Shown: positions 63,690 to 64,000 of the stretch, piece by piece | Position numbering within the stretch: the first letter of the stretch is position 1 | How the letters are laid out: every line of letters starts with the position of its first letter | Origin: Thermoanaerobacterium sp. CMT5567-10 | GTDB lineage: Bacteria; Bacillota; Thermoanaerobacteria; Thermoanaerobacterales; Thermoanaerobacteraceae | Assembly: GCF_030534315.2 (NCBI RefSeq) | Contig: NZ_CP130558.2 | Location: 1,041,001-1,105,000 of the forward strand | Length of the DNA stretch: 64,000 bases | Direction: 5' to 3' | Program-made: the position numbers and the translations under genes | The notes under the pieces: generated by a model | The model's database searches: none | Seen by the model: the letters and a program-made list of their open reading frames with translations, nothing else | What the model was told of the DNA's origin: nothing

Positions 63690-64000
63690 CTTAAGGTCAA
63701 GTCCTCGACTTATTAGTACCGGTCAGCTCAAAGTATTTCTACTCTTACACCTCCGGCCTATCTACCTCGTCTTCTCCAAGGTGTCTTACTCCTTTCGGAT
63801 GGGAAATCTTATCTTGAGGTGGGTTTCACGCTTAGATGCTTTCAGCGTTTATCCCTTCCAAACTTGGCTACCCAGCTGTGCGTACGGCTACGCAACTGGT
63901 ACACCATCGGTTTGTCCACCCCGGTCCTCTCGTACTAAGGGCAGTTCCTCTCAAATTTCCTACGCCCGCGACGGATAGGGACCGAACTGTCTCACGACGT
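63690..64000 (-). rRNA. rrl: 23S ribosomal RNA, 3' end
   Basis: The minus strand holds conserved 23S 3' sequence, including the GTGAGACAGTTCGGTC and ACTAATAAGTCGAGGACTTGACC segments. The gene continues beyond the window. The 3' end is placed near 63690, 44 bases before the 5S gene. Confidence 0.96.

Noticed and set aside
63451..63978. Plus-strand ORFs over the rRNA genes
   Set aside because: They lie antisense to 5S and 23S rRNA and its terminator; no ribosome binding site or family match.

Overview
The window looks like chromosomal DNA of a thermophilic, anaerobic, low-GC, spore-forming clostridium of the Thermoanaerobacterium/Thermoanaerobacter type. That assignment is inference. It rests on the AT-rich sequence, strong AGGAGG-type ribosome binding sites, TTGACA/TATAAT promoters, a spore-germination permease, short HisG with HisZ, an acyl-CoA dehydratase activase, anaerobic glycerol-3-phosphate oxidation genes, and a very large cyclic beta-1,2-glucan synthase-type protein. 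I see no phage, insertion sequence, CRISPR array or tRNA.

Layout. 1-7475: the end of an ABC-transporter accessory pair (GldG-like, DUF4340), a WYL regulator, an FtsA-like ATPase with extra beta-rich repeats, a lone acyl-CoA dehydratase activase and a small FtsH-type protease. 7487-15778 (minus): a six-gene cluster, read from high to low coordinates as beta-CASP metallo-beta-lactamase, Hsp70, HEAT-repeat protein, two coiled-coil proteins and a membrane protein. I recognise the families of the first three but not the system. 15934-26156 (minus): glycerol and dihydroxyacetone use (dhaKLM, a sigma-54 activator, glpP-glpF-glpK and a three-gene G3P dehydrogenase set). Both halves carry sigma-54 promoters with matching pairs of upstream sites. 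26361-28203 (plus): an arsenic operon. 28255-34344 (minus): a PlsY-like acyltransferase with a glycosyltransferase; an ArsR regulator with a ferredoxin and an HdrA-like protein; a YbhN-type membrane protein with a PdaA-type deacetylase; and two overlapping ORFs that together make a membrane-anchored Cas4-like nuclease. 34453-43088: a nucleotidyltransferase with a degenerate phosphomutase domain, a Na/Pi-type transporter, a GerAB permease, glyA, a dipeptidase and a PIG-L deacetylase. 43105-50679 (minus): a compact histidine operon hisZ-G-D-C-B-H-A-F-IE. 50859-53149 (minus): a GntR/DUF1648/YhfC operon under a long palindromic operator. 53282-61909: the 2875-residue glucan synthase-type protein. 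62027-63391: an RsmF-type rRNA methyltransferase. 63535-64000: 5S and the 3' end of 23S rRNA, minus strand.

How the parts fit. GlpF imports glycerol, GlpK phosphorylates it, the GlpA/GlpB-like/DUF1667 set oxidises glycerol-3-phosphate, and DhaKLM phosphorylates dihydroxyacetone with PEP. The sigma-54 activator between the two blocks carries an HPr-like domain and a PAS domain. Its likely binding sites (TTGRTA-N5-TATCAA) occur as pairs 30-31 bp apart upstream of both dhaK and glpP. A perfect hairpin before glpA is a plausible target for the GlpP antiterminator. The most unusual items are the beta-CASP/Hsp70/HEAT cluster, the split Cas4-like nuclease, and the ArsR/ferredoxin/HdrA group with repeated TATTCG-N6-CGAATA operators.
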